DNA from: Rhinopithecimicrobium faecis
GTDB taxonomy: Bacteria > Bacteroidota > Bacteroidia > Sphingobacteriales > Sphingobacteriaceae
Reading direction: 5' to 3'
DNA length: 64,000 nt
Assembly (NCBI GenBank): GCA_017942165.1
Contig: JAGKSB010000014.1
Location: 1 to 64,000, forward strand
A program made the position numbers and the translations under genes. Position 1 is the first letter of the stretch, and each line of letters begins with the position of its first letter. Positions 36,243-44,462 of the stretch are shown in pieces. Below the pieces are notes generated by a model, which worked only from the letters and a program-made list of their open reading frames with translations, searched no databases and had not been told where the DNA came from.

Positions 36243-37367
36243 TTAACCAATATTATTTAACATCACCGGCATCACAAGCATTAAGATGTCTTCATGCTCC
36301 TCAGAAACTGCAGGTAGCAATAAGCCAGCACGGTTAGGCGTAGACATTTCAATGACAACCTCTTCAGCATTTAAGTTATTCAACATCTCTACTAAGAATT
36401 TAGCATTAAAGCCGATCTCCATATCTGTTCCCTCAAATTGGCAGCTTAAGCGCTCATGTGCCTCATTGGAGAAATCTAAATCTTCCGCAGAAATATGCAA
36501 CTCTGAGCCTGAAATTTTTAAGCGTACTTGATGCGTAGTCTTATTTGCAAAAATCACTACACGACGTAAGGTATTTAAGAATAACTGACGCTCTACCGTT
36601 AATTTGTTAGGGTTTACTTGTGGAATTACCGCCTCATAATCTGGGTAACGCTCATCAATTAAACGACATATTAAGTGAATATTTCCAAATGTGAAGAATG
36701 CATTCGTCGCATTATACTCAATAGTTACCGTGATGTCTTCCGAAGGAAGTGAAGATTTTAAAAGTGATAAAGCCTTCTTAGGTAGGATAAATGAAGTCGC
36801 TTTCTCAGCGCCAATATCCGTACGGCTGTAACGTACTAGTTTGTGAGCATCCGTAGACACGAAAGTAATAGACTGCTCAGCAAGCTGCACTAAGACTCCC
36901 GACATAGCAGGACGCAACTCGTCAGTACTTACGGCAAAGATCGTTTTGTTGATGGCTTCCGCTAATACAGGTGCAGGGATATGAATAGTCGAACTATTAT
37001 CTACGACAGGAATTTTTGGAAAGTCTTCTGCATTTTCCCCTGACAACTTATATTTACCATCTCCCGCAGAAATTTCTATAGCCATGGTATTCATATCAAT
37101 AGAAAAAGCCACTGGTTGATCAGGTAGGGTCTTCAAAGTTTCAATTAAAATCTTCGAAGGCATTGCTACACGTCCATTTTCCTTAGACTCAATCGGCAGC
37201 GAAGTAACCATACTCGTCTGCAAATCGGTCGCCGAAATAGTCAGCGTATTATCGTTGATTTCAAATAAAAAATTTTCTAATATTGGGAGTACTGTACTAC
37301 TGCTGGAAGCTCCATTAATAGCCTGTAACTGCTTTAATAAAATCGATGTGGATACTATAAATCTCAT
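36243..37367 (-). CDS. dnaN: DNA polymerase III beta subunit (sliding clamp)
   Basis: This 374-residue sliding clamp has three beta domains, with family landmarks LRPAMSGVLVQ and the C-terminal MLVMPVML motif. The length is typical. A TATTTTTG -7 box lies 13 bp upstream, so the leader would be very short. It is not adjacent to dnaA (5.3 kb away) but lies within the replication-gene cluster, divergent from holB. Confidence 0.97.
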   Translation of the reverse strand: MRFIVSTSILLKQLQAINGASSSSTVLPILENFLFEINDNTLTISATDLQTSMVTSLPIESKENGRVAMPSKILIETLKTLPDQPVAFSIDMNTMAIEISAGDGKYKLSGENAEDFPKIPVVDNSSTIHIPAPVLAEAINKTIFAVSTDELRPAMSGVLVQLAEQSITFVSTDAHKLVRYSRTDIGAEKATSFILPKKALSLLKSSLPSEDITVTIEYNATNAFFTFGNIHLICRLIDERYPDYEAVIPQVNPNKLTVERQLFLNTLRRVVIFANKTTHQVRLKISGSELHISAEDLDFSNEAHERLSCQFEGTDMEIGFNAKFLVEMLNNLNAEEVVIEMSTPNRAGLLLPAVSEEHEDILMLVMPVMLNNIG

Positions 37368-37379
37368 ATTCCTAAATTA

Positions 37380-37387
37380 CAAAAATA
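37380..37387 (-). promoter_or_regulatory. dnaN promoter, -7 box
   Basis: The minus strand reads TATTTTTG, 13 bp before the dnaN ATG. A TTTG at 37404-37407 is spaced 16 bases, short of the ideal 19. Confidence 0.5.
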
Positions 37388-37565
37388 TATCTGCAATATT
37401 ACGCAAAAGAATCAACATTTCGCGGATTAAATCACGGAATTAACCCATGAAAACAGCTATTTAGAAATTCTAAAATAAGACCACAACTCCCTGAACATCA
37501 AGGAAACTAAACAACTTATTTTAGCTTTACAACAGTCTAGTCCTAAAGAGCTACTATTTATTTAT

Positions 37566-37573
37566 TACATTTG
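37566..37573 (+). promoter_or_regulatory. holB promoter, -7 box
   Basis: TACATTTG is a perfect -7 match ending 19 bp before the ATG at 37593. No -33 TTTG. Confidence 0.5.
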
Positions 37574-37592
37574 TATAGAATAGTGAACTTAT

Positions 37593-38735
37593 ATGCAGTT
37601 TAGAGACATCATTGGACAGAAAGAAATTAAAGATCAATTAGTACATACAGTAGTTGAAAATCGTGTTTCTCATGCTCAATTATTCCTAGGTCCAGAAGGT
37701 TCAGGAACGCTGGCATTAGCCTTAGCTTATGCGCAATTTATCAATTGTGAAGATAAACTTCCCACTGATAGCTGCGGACAGTGTGCCTCCTGTAGGAAGT
37801 ATGCAAAGTTAATCCATCCAGATTTGCACTTTTCTTACCCCTTTTTCGCGAAGCATAAGGAAGAGACAGCGACGGACTATATGGAAAGCTGGCGCGAGGT
37901 ATTCCTGAAACAGCCCTACCTAAGTTTAGAGCAGTGGAAAGAACAACTGGATGCCGACAATAAACAAGCTAATATTAATATTGCCGAAGCACATGCTATT
38001 CTAAAAAAGTTAAGTTTAAAATCCTTTGAAGCAGAATATAAGGTTTTAATTATGTGGCTTCCCGAATATTTAGAAAAAGAGGGAAACGCTTTGTTAAAAT
38101 TGATTGAAGAACCACCGGAAAAAACACTATTTTTATTAGTCGCCGAAAATCAGGATCGTATTTTAAATACTATTATCTCGCGCACACAACTGGTAAAAAT
38201 ACATAAACTTAAAAATACGGAGGTAAGTCAATATTTACAGCAACAGCTGCAGGTGGCACCGGCAGAAGCTGAGCAGATCGCTTTTATGGCGGATGGCAAC
38301 TTAGCCTTGGCGAGCACCCTATTGGCAGATAGCACGAACAACTACCAGCAGCTGCTCGTAGATTGGCTGAGACTGATTGTTACAGACAATGGGACTGCAC
38401 TAATAAAAATAGTAGAGGAAGAATTCTCAAAAATGGGCCGCGAGGCATTGAAATCTTTTCTGCGCTATGGCATTAATATCTTCCGACAGATACTATTAAT
38501 ACAACATGGCCTTCCTCAGCTGGTATTAGCTCCAGAAAAGGAATTAAATTTCGTGCATAAATTTGCCGAGAATTATGCGACAGAAAAGATTCAAGAGACG
38601 ATTAACTGCTTGGAAGAAACGCACTACAGTGTAACACGTAATGCGCATGCCAAAATATTAATTTTAGATTTATCTTTGCAGTTAGTTTTAATGTACAAAT
38701 ATCAAACGTTTCCGAAAGGAACTCAATATATATAA
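37593..38735 (+). CDS. holB: DNA polymerase III delta' subunit
   Basis: This 380-residue clamp-loader subunit has the AAA+ fold with a four-cysteine zinc motif, C52 and CGQCASC (61-67). The P-loop is altered: GPEGSGTLALA has Thr where ATPases have Lys, consistent with delta', which does not hydrolyse ATP. ISRTQLVKIHKL is a sensor-like motif. It is followed 5 bp later by ricT, the usual Bacteroidota arrangement. Confidence 0.92.
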   Translation: MQFRDIIGQKEIKDQLVHTVVENRVSHAQLFLGPEGSGTLALALAYAQFINCEDKLPTDSCGQCASCRKYAKLIHPDLHFSYPFFAKHKEETATDYMESWREVFLKQPYLSLEQWKEQLDADNKQANINIAEAHAILKKLSLKSFEAEYKVLIMWLPEYLEKEGNALLKLIEEPPEKTLFLLVAENQDRILNTIISRTQLVKIHKLKNTEVSQYLQQQLQVAPAEAEQIAFMADGNLALASTLLADSTNNYQQLLVDWLRLIVTDNGTALIKIVEEEFSKMGREALKSFLRYGINIFRQILLIQHGLPQLVLAPEKELNFVHKFAENYATEKIQETINCLEETHYSVTRNAHAKILILDLSLQLVLMYKYQTFPKGTQYI

Positions 38736-38740
38736 TAATT

Positions 38741-40222
38741 ATGGGATGTGGCAGTTGCTCGTCCGGTGGAGGTTGTGGAACAAGTACCGCTCCAGGTGCT
38801 GTCCCAACGGGATGTCAAGACAATGGCTCTTGCATGACCAGCGGATGTAATAAATTAGATGTATACGACTGGCTATCCGATATGGATATGCCATCAAATT
38901 ATAAACCCTTTGAAATCGTCGAAGTACGCTTCAAAGGCTCTAGAAAAGATTTCTTTATAAATAGTGAAAACTTATACCTAGAAATTGGAGAAATGGTAGC
39001 CGTAGAGCCTTCAACTGGAGGATACGATATCGGACATGTGTCGCTGACAGGTGAACTGGTACGTCTACAGCTAAAAAAGAATAATGTAGGCATAGACACA
39101 GTCAACAAAAAGCTCTACCGCAAGGCCAATGATGCTGACTTAGCGAAATGGCAGGCTGCAAAAGATCTGGAATGGGAGACGATGCATAAAGCACGTAACT
39201 TAGCTTTAGAGTTAGGTCTATCCATGAAAATTTCCGATGTTGACTACCAAGGTGACAAGACCAAGGCTACGTTCTATTATACCGCTGAAGGTCGTGTAGA
39301 CTTTCGTGAGCTTATTAAGCGCATGGCAGAATCTTTCCGGATACGCATTGAAATGCGTCAAATTGGAATGCGCCAAGAAGCTAGCAGACTGGGAGGAATA
39401 GGCTCCTGTGGGCGTGAGCTTTGCTGCTCTACGTGGCTGACGGACTTCAAAACTGTCTCCACCTCCGCAGCACGCTACCAGAATTTATCGTTAAACACCT
39501 TAAAGCTTGCCGGTCAATGTGGAAAGCTTAAATGTTGTTTGAACTATGAATTGGACAGCTATATGGATGCTCTAAAAGATATTCCTAATAACATCAATCT
39601 ATTGGATACCGTCAAAGGGAATGCCTACTTGCAGAAAACAGATATCTTTAAGAAAATCATGTGGTTTTCATATCCTGGTGAGGAGAATTGGATCCCTATG
39701 CCTGTAGCGCAAGTGAAAGAATTGCACGAGAAGAATAAGCAAGGCCATAAGGTAGAAGAACTTTTTAACCCCGTTGCTCCAGAGGAGACTACCGTGGAAA
39801 AATCGAAAATCTATGATTATGAAAATGTCGTAGGACAGGATAGCTTAACACGCTTAGATGAACGTGGAAGACGTAAACGTAATAATCGTAGTAAAAATAA
39901 AAATGTACGCCCCCGTATATCTTCAGAAAATAAAGAGACTACTCCTGAAAATGTCAGCGAGCGGCCTGTAAAAAAATCAGTCGATAAAGGAAGTACAGAA
40001 AAAAAGACAGCCCCACAACAGAGACAGCAACAAGCGCAGCAAACACAAGGCCAGCAGCAGCAACAGCAGCAAGCACAAGGCCAGCAGCAGTCGCAGGCTA
40101 GTTCTCCAAACGCAACAGCAACAGGGGCTACAGATGAAGGCGCAACAGCAAAACCTAAAAAGCGCTTTCACAAAAACAGAAATAATAAAAATAGAGGCCC
40201 AAAACCTCCATCTGGAGAATAA
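38741..40222 (+). CDS. ricT: RicT/PSP1-domain protein with Q-rich tail
   Basis: This 493-residue protein has a Cys-rich N-terminus (six Cys in the first 36 residues), a PSP1 domain, and the conserved GSCGRELCCSTWL and GQCGKLKCCLNYELDSYMDA motifs. In Bacillus RicT (YaaT) forms an iron-sulfur complex with RicA and RicF affecting RNase Y; partners are not in the window. The last 100 residues are low complexity: basic with a Gln run and a duplicated CAAGGCCAGCAGCAG segment (about 40067-40092). Cluster ligation is inferred from the cysteines. Confidence 0.88.
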   Translation: MGCGSCSSGGGCGTSTAPGAVPTGCQDNGSCMTSGCNKLDVYDWLSDMDMPSNYKPFEIVEVRFKGSRKDFFINSENLYLEIGEMVAVEPSTGGYDIGHVSLTGELVRLQLKKNNVGIDTVNKKLYRKANDADLAKWQAAKDLEWETMHKARNLALELGLSMKISDVDYQGDKTKATFYYTAEGRVDFRELIKRMAESFRIRIEMRQIGMRQEASRLGGIGSCGRELCCSTWLTDFKTVSTSAARYQNLSLNTLKLAGQCGKLKCCLNYELDSYMDALKDIPNNINLLDTVKGNAYLQKTDIFKKIMWFSYPGEENWIPMPVAQVKELHEKNKQGHKVEELFNPVAPEETTVEKSKIYDYENVVGQDSLTRLDERGRRKRNNRSKNKNVRPRISSENKETTPENVSERPVKKSVDKGSTEKKTAPQQRQQQAQQTQGQQQQQQQAQGQQQSQASSPNATATGATDEGATAKPKKRFHKNRNNKNRGPKPPSGE

Positions 40223-40244
40223 ATAGAAATCTGGAAAAATTTAG

Positions 40245-40280
40245 TAAACTGGCGGATAGCTATATCCGCCAGTTTATTTG
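40245..40280 (+). terminator. Terminator between ricT and gldH
   Basis: A perfect 14-bp stem, TAAACTGGCGGATA / TATCCGCCAGTTTA with a 4-nt loop, ends in a T-rich run. gldH starts 15 bp later, so it may act as an attenuator. Confidence 0.75.
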
Positions 40281-40294
40281 TATAAAATCTAAGG

Positions 40295-40768
40295 ATGAAA
40301 ATATATCATGCCCTCTGCAGCCTATTGTTATTGACCCTAGGCACTGCCTGTGATAATGACCATACTACGCTGCTAGATAAAAATGAGTCTATTACCAATC
40401 GTGCTTGGCTAACGACAGATACCAAGTCTTTTACTATTGCGATAAAAGATCCTTCGAAAAGTTACCGCATCTATCTCAACCTTCGTCATACAGCCTTATT
40501 TCCGTACAGCAATATCCACCTGAAATTAAAGCAAGTGAATCCTGATAAACAGGAAAATAGTTTGAATACAGAAATAAAACTCGCTGATAAGGATGGTCGA
40601 TGGATTGGTAAATCAGCGGGAAGCTTATACGCACAGCAGCAATTAATTTATGAAGATTATAGATTCCCAAGTCAGGGCATTTATACTTTTTCTGTTCAAC
40701 AGCTTATGCACGACAATCCGTTAAAAGAGGTCGTCGATGTAGGCCTCACTCTTAAAATAAATCCTTAA
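40295..40768 (+). CDS. gldH: Gliding motility-type lipoprotein GldH
   Basis: This 157-residue lipoprotein has a signal peptide and a Cys at about residue 19 (LGTAC). The body (FTIAIKDPSKSYRIYLNLRHTALFPYSNIHL) matches the GldH family, first known from gliding Flavobacterium; many non-gliding Bacteroidota also carry it. Its stop overlaps the start of the next gene (TAATGA), suggesting coupling with a 61-residue gene and then lpxK. Function in this organism is unproven. Confidence 0.85.
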   Translation: MKIYHALCSLLLLTLGTACDNDHTTLLDKNESITNRAWLTTDTKSFTIAIKDPSKSYRIYLNLRHTALFPYSNIHLKLKQVNPDKQENSLNTEIKLADKDGRWIGKSAGSLYAQQQLIYEDYRFPSQGIYTFSVQQLMHDNPLKEVVDVGLTLKINP

Positions 40769-40953
40769 TGAAAAAACTTATATTATCACCTTACTTCAGT
40801 TATGTATACCTATTTGTGGTGGTGATCACAGCGATATTTTTCTTTAGACTAGCGGACAATGATCCACTTAAAGCCTACACGATACCTATCCTTTTAGTCT
40901 TTGTAGCTTTACAGCAATACCGCAAATACTTACTCCGAAAAGAAAATAAATAA
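40768..40953 (+). CDS. Small membrane protein between gldH and lpxK
   Basis: This 61-residue protein has two hydrophobic segments (about 10-26 and 36-50) and a basic tail RKYLLRKENK. The start overlaps the gldH stop, and its own stop overlaps the lpxK start; both are TAATGA joints. No known family recognised. The double coupling is good evidence that it is translated. Confidence 0.75.
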   Translation: MKKLILSPYFSYVYLFVVVITAIFFFRLADNDPLKAYTIPILLVFVALQQYRKYLLRKENK

Positions 40954-42005
40954 TGAAGATATTGCGCCTACTGCTGCTTCCATTTAGCCTATTATATGCG
41001 CTGATTACAAGCTTTAGAAATCGCTTATATGATAGGGGTATTCTAGCTTCTAAGCAGTATGCCCTACCTGTTATTGTGGTGGGCAACCTAGCTGTTGGAG
41101 GAACAGGTAAGAGCCCTATGACCGAATTTATTATTCGCCTGTTAAAAGATCGCTACCGTCTTGCTACTTTATCCCGAGGCTACGGTCGAAAAACACGTGG
41201 TTTCTATGCTGTGGAGCTCCAGGCTACGGCCCAAGAGGTTGGGGATGAACCCCTGCAGTTCAAGCATAAGTTTCCCGATGTCGCTGTCTTTGTGGGGGAA
41301 GATCGATGTGCCAGTATTGAGCGCATAGCTCCCGACTATGATGTGATATTATTAGATGATGCCTACCAGCACCGCCGTCTAAATCCCTCTTTGAGCATAC
41401 TATTATTTGATTATGCGAGCTTTCAGGAGCCTATGCTGCCGCTGCCTGCCGGAAACTTTAGAGATCAGCTCTCCGAAAGTAGGCGTGCTACATTGATCGT
41501 TATCACAAAGACACCCATGGAAGCAACAGCGGCTTCAAAAGATGTTATTCGAGCAAGATTAGCTCAATACAATACGCATGCGAAAGTCTATTTTGCGGCA
41601 ATTAAATACGGTCAAATTCAGCCGCAGAAGGAACGAGCAGAATCCGAGCCACTAGCGAATGCTAATTTTCTCCTAGTCACTGGCATTGCTAATCCTAAGC
41701 CCCTACTAGGTTATTTACAAGCTGCAGGCGCGAATTATAAACACCTGAGCTATGCTGATCATTATAACTATACCATCGCGGATATTAAGCAAATAAGGTC
41801 CGTAATGGATAGCCTACCTGGAGGCAATAAACAGATTCTTACGACTGAAAAAGACTTCCAACGTTTGAATACGGAAGCTTTCAATAAGATCCTAAGCCCC
41901 TATACATGGTCCTATTTACCTATTGAAGTGTACTTTAATGAACTAGAAAAGCAACAAATATCAGCTGAAATATGCGCACATTGCGCCAATTTCAAAAATA
42001 GCTAA
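40953..42005 (+). CDS. lpxK: Tetraacyldisaccharide 4'-kinase LpxK
   Basis: This 350-residue inner-membrane kinase phosphorylates lipid A precursor at the 4' position. It has an N-terminal membrane helix (about 5-20), the P-loop GNLAVGGTGKSP (44-55) and LATLSRGYGRKTRGF. The length is normal. It confirms an outer membrane with lipid A. Confidence 0.96.
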   Translation: MKILRLLLLPFSLLYALITSFRNRLYDRGILASKQYALPVIVVGNLAVGGTGKSPMTEFIIRLLKDRYRLATLSRGYGRKTRGFYAVELQATAQEVGDEPLQFKHKFPDVAVFVGEDRCASIERIAPDYDVILLDDAYQHRRLNPSLSILLFDYASFQEPMLPLPAGNFRDQLSESRRATLIVITKTPMEATAASKDVIRARLAQYNTHAKVYFAAIKYGQIQPQKERAESEPLANANFLLVTGIANPKPLLGYLQAAGANYKHLSYADHYNYTIADIKQIRSVMDSLPGGNKQILTTEKDFQRLNTEAFNKILSPYTWSYLPIEVYFNELEKQQISAEICAHCANFKNS

Positions 42006-42162
42006 CTCTTCAGAAAACTACCTCTAAAGCTTTTAATCAAAGATTCTACTGTTAATAAATGTTAAAGTAACTTTTTCATTACAATATTTGCATGATATCT
42101 GCTGTTATGTTTGTGTAGCTTATTTAAAAGCGAACATATTTATTCACTTAATACAGGATACA

Positions 42163-42570
42163 ATGAAAAAGTTATTTTTAACAGGCATCGGATTTTTTTT
42201 AGCAATGGGCTTAACTTTTGCGCAACAAGTAGATATTAAGAATCCTGAAGAAAAAGCAACAAGCGTTGTGAATGTGCTAACAGAGCAATTAGCCTTAACA
42301 GATGAGCAAAAGGCTACAACCTTTACGATTAGTTTGGAGCATGCAAAACAATCCTTTGCAGCGATTGCGGACACCAGTATTGCTGATGACGCATTATTAG
42401 GTCAATTAAATCAATTACAACAAGCAGCAGATGCAAAGATTGATGCGATCTTAAGCGATGAGCAGAAAGAAGTATTCAAGAAAGTTGTCGCTGAGCGTCC
42501 AGCAGCAGAATTACCTGTGAGACCTGCGAAAGCTGTAGAAGAAACAACAACTGACGAGTCAGGAAACTAA
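42163..42570 (+). CDS. Small exported Spy/LTXXQ-like protein
   Basis: This 135-residue protein has a signal peptide (cut near FAQQ, residue 21) and a helical body with LALTDEQKATTF and ILSDEQKEVFKKVV, which resemble LTXXQ motifs of Spy/CpxP-like periplasmic chaperones. The start at 42163 puts the signal peptide first; the longer in-frame start (42088) is not signal-like. Ends in an acidic tail. Similarity to Spy is loose, so this is a tentative call. Confidence 0.6.
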   Translation: MKKLFLTGIGFFLAMGLTFAQQVDIKNPEEKATSVVNVLTEQLALTDEQKATTFTISLEHAKQSFAAIADTSIADDALLGQLNQLQQAADAKIDAILSDEQKEVFKKVVAERPAAELPVRPAKAVEETTTDESGN

Positions 42571-42586
42571 GGCCTGCACCTACCAT

Positions 42587-42626
42587 AAAAAATGGACCCT
42601 GCAAATTGCAGGGTCCATTTTTTTTG
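42587..42626. terminator. Bidirectional terminator (Spy-like gene / dnaA)
   Basis: AAAATGGACCCTGC / GCAGGGTCCATTTT stem with flanking A and T runs, between convergent genes. Confidence 0.88.
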
Positions 42627-42650
42627 TATTTATTAAAAAGAATATAAAGC

Positions 42651-44078
42651 TTAAGAAGCTTTTAATTTCTTCATAATATCATTGACATAAGTTTTAAATT
42701 TTTTGTCTGTTTCAATAAGGTCTTCCACCGTTTGACAAGCGTATATAACCGTTGAGTGATCTCTACCTCCGAAGAAAGAACCAATCGATTTTAAAGAAGA
42801 TTTCGTATGATTCTTAGCTAAGTACATCGATATTTGACGCGCTTGAACAATCTCACGCTTACGTACTTTGGACTTCACCATCTCCACAGGAACTTCAAAA
42901 TACTCACATACTAATTTCTGGATATAATCCATAGAAATCTCTTTGCTAGCATTCTTTACAAAGTTCTTCAACATAGATTTCGCTAAGTTGATATCTATTT
43001 CCTTCTTATTCAAGGTAGATTGTGCCAATAAAGATACCATAGCACCCTCTAACTCACGCACGGAATTATCAATTTGATTCGCCACATACTCTACGACATT
43101 TTCTGGCAATTCAATACCGTCGGAGTACATTTTTTTCTTTAGAATAGCCATTCTCGTTTCTAAATCAGGAATCTGAATATCCGCAGATAACCCCCATTTA
43201 AAACGACTCAATAAGCGTTCTTCCAATCCAGCTAAATCCTTTGGTGGCTTATCTGAAGTCAAGATTACTTGTTTTCCCGACTGATGAAGATGATTAAATA
43301 TATGGAAGAAAATATCTTGAGTTTTCTCTTTTCCAGCAAAATTATGAACGTCATCCATAATGATTACGTCCATTGCTTGATAGAAGTTTACGAAATCATT
43401 AATGGTATTATTCTTTAAGGAATCGACAAATTGCTGACAGAATTTCTCACAAGAAACATAGATCACTAATTTATCTGGGAGATTACGTTTAATCTCATTC
43501 CCTATAGCTTGTGCTAAGTGCGTCTTTCCTAACCCTACATCCCCATAAATCATCAAGGGGTTAAAAGAGGTACCTCCAGGCTTATTTGCGACAGCATATC
43601 CTGCCGAACGTGCGAGGCGGTTACATTCTCCTTCAATAAAATTCTCAAAGGTATAGTGTTGATTTAATTGTGGATCAACTTGTAATTTCTTTAATCCAGG
43701 AATGACAAAAGGATTTTTGATATCCTTATTTAAGGAAACTGGAACAGGAATAGACTGACGCTTTCCTTCAGCACCATTTCCATTGGATGGAATATTAGTC
43801 GTATAAGGATGTGCTGTAGAAGATTTCTCTACAACAATATTATACTCTAAACGACCTTGCTCCCCTAAGAATTTTTTTACAGTCTTACGTAGGATCCCTA
43901 CATAGTGCTCTTCCAGCCACTCGTAAAAAAATAAACTAGGTACTTGAATAGTTAAAACGTCCCCCTCTAAACGAACTGCTTTCACAGGCTCAAACCAGGT
44001 TTTGAAACTTTGCGCAGGGATATTGTCTTTGATAATTTGAAGACAATTATTCCATACACTTGTACACGTTTTTTCCAT
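42651..44078 (-). CDS. dnaA: Chromosomal replication initiator DnaA
   Basis: This 475-residue initiator has domain I (about 1-85), a short linker, the AAA+ domain with Walker A GDVGLGKT (179-186), Walker B VIIMDDVHNF and LTSDKPP, and the C-terminal DNA-binding signature FFGGRDHSTVIYACQTVEDL. It opens leftward. Its upstream region carries several DnaA-box-like sites, suggesting autoregulation or an origin. Confidence 0.98.
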   Translation of the reverse strand: MEKTCTSVWNNCLQIIKDNIPAQSFKTWFEPVKAVRLEGDVLTIQVPSLFFYEWLEEHYVGILRKTVKKFLGEQGRLEYNIVVEKSSTAHPYTTNIPSNGNGAEGKRQSIPVPVSLNKDIKNPFVIPGLKKLQVDPQLNQHYTFENFIEGECNRLARSAGYAVANKPGGTSFNPLMIYGDVGLGKTHLAQAIGNEIKRNLPDKLVIYVSCEKFCQQFVDSLKNNTINDFVNFYQAMDVIIMDDVHNFAGKEKTQDIFFHIFNHLHQSGKQVILTSDKPPKDLAGLEERLLSRFKWGLSADIQIPDLETRMAILKKKMYSDGIELPENVVEYVANQIDNSVRELEGAMVSLLAQSTLNKKEIDINLAKSMLKNFVKNASKEISMDYIQKLVCEYFEVPVEMVKSKVRKREIVQARQISMYLAKNHTKSSLKSIGSFFGGRDHSTVIYACQTVEDLIETDKKFKTYVNDIMKKLKAS

Positions 44079-44462
44079 TCTAAAATTGTTAATAAGTTGA
44101 TTTACAAGAGGTGACCATCTAACTGTTGATAACTTTCTCGTAACACGAAGATGACAAAAAAAAATCAGCTAAAAAACTAAAAAATGAAATAATACGTAAG
44201 TCATTGCATAACAGTATTTTAACAAAGAATTTACCCTACTTTAACAGGCCTAATTTTAGCTGTTAATAATTATTAACACCCCCATATTTTAGGCTATTTT
44301 TAAGCCTTTTAAGGCCTTAAAATGGCCCGATCACGCTCAGTGTGGAAAACTTAATTTGGATATCTTAGAACGAAGCATATGGCTTTATTCGGGCAGCCCT
44401 ATAGAAACAACAAAAGGGAATATAGTGACCTATATTCCCTTTACTAATCGACCCCCGATCTG
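44079..44462. promoter_or_regulatory. dnaA upstream region with DnaA-box-like sites
   Basis: This 384-bp gene-free region holds TGTTAATAA at 44087-44095 and 44261-44269, TGTTGATAA at 44124-44132, TTATTAACA at 44270-44278 and TGTGGAAAA at 44341-44349. All are variants of TTATNNACA in one orientation or the other. The pair at 44261-44278 forms a perfect 18-bp palindrome. It also contains AAGGCCTTAAAATGGCC-like words. The right end is the dxs terminator. Confidence 0.55.
44412..44442 (-). terminator. Terminator after dxs
   Basis: A perfect 13-bp stem, AAAGGGAATATAG / CTATATTCCCTTT with a 4-nt loop, is followed on the minus strand by TTGTTG. It lies 20 bp past the dxs stop. Confidence 0.8.
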
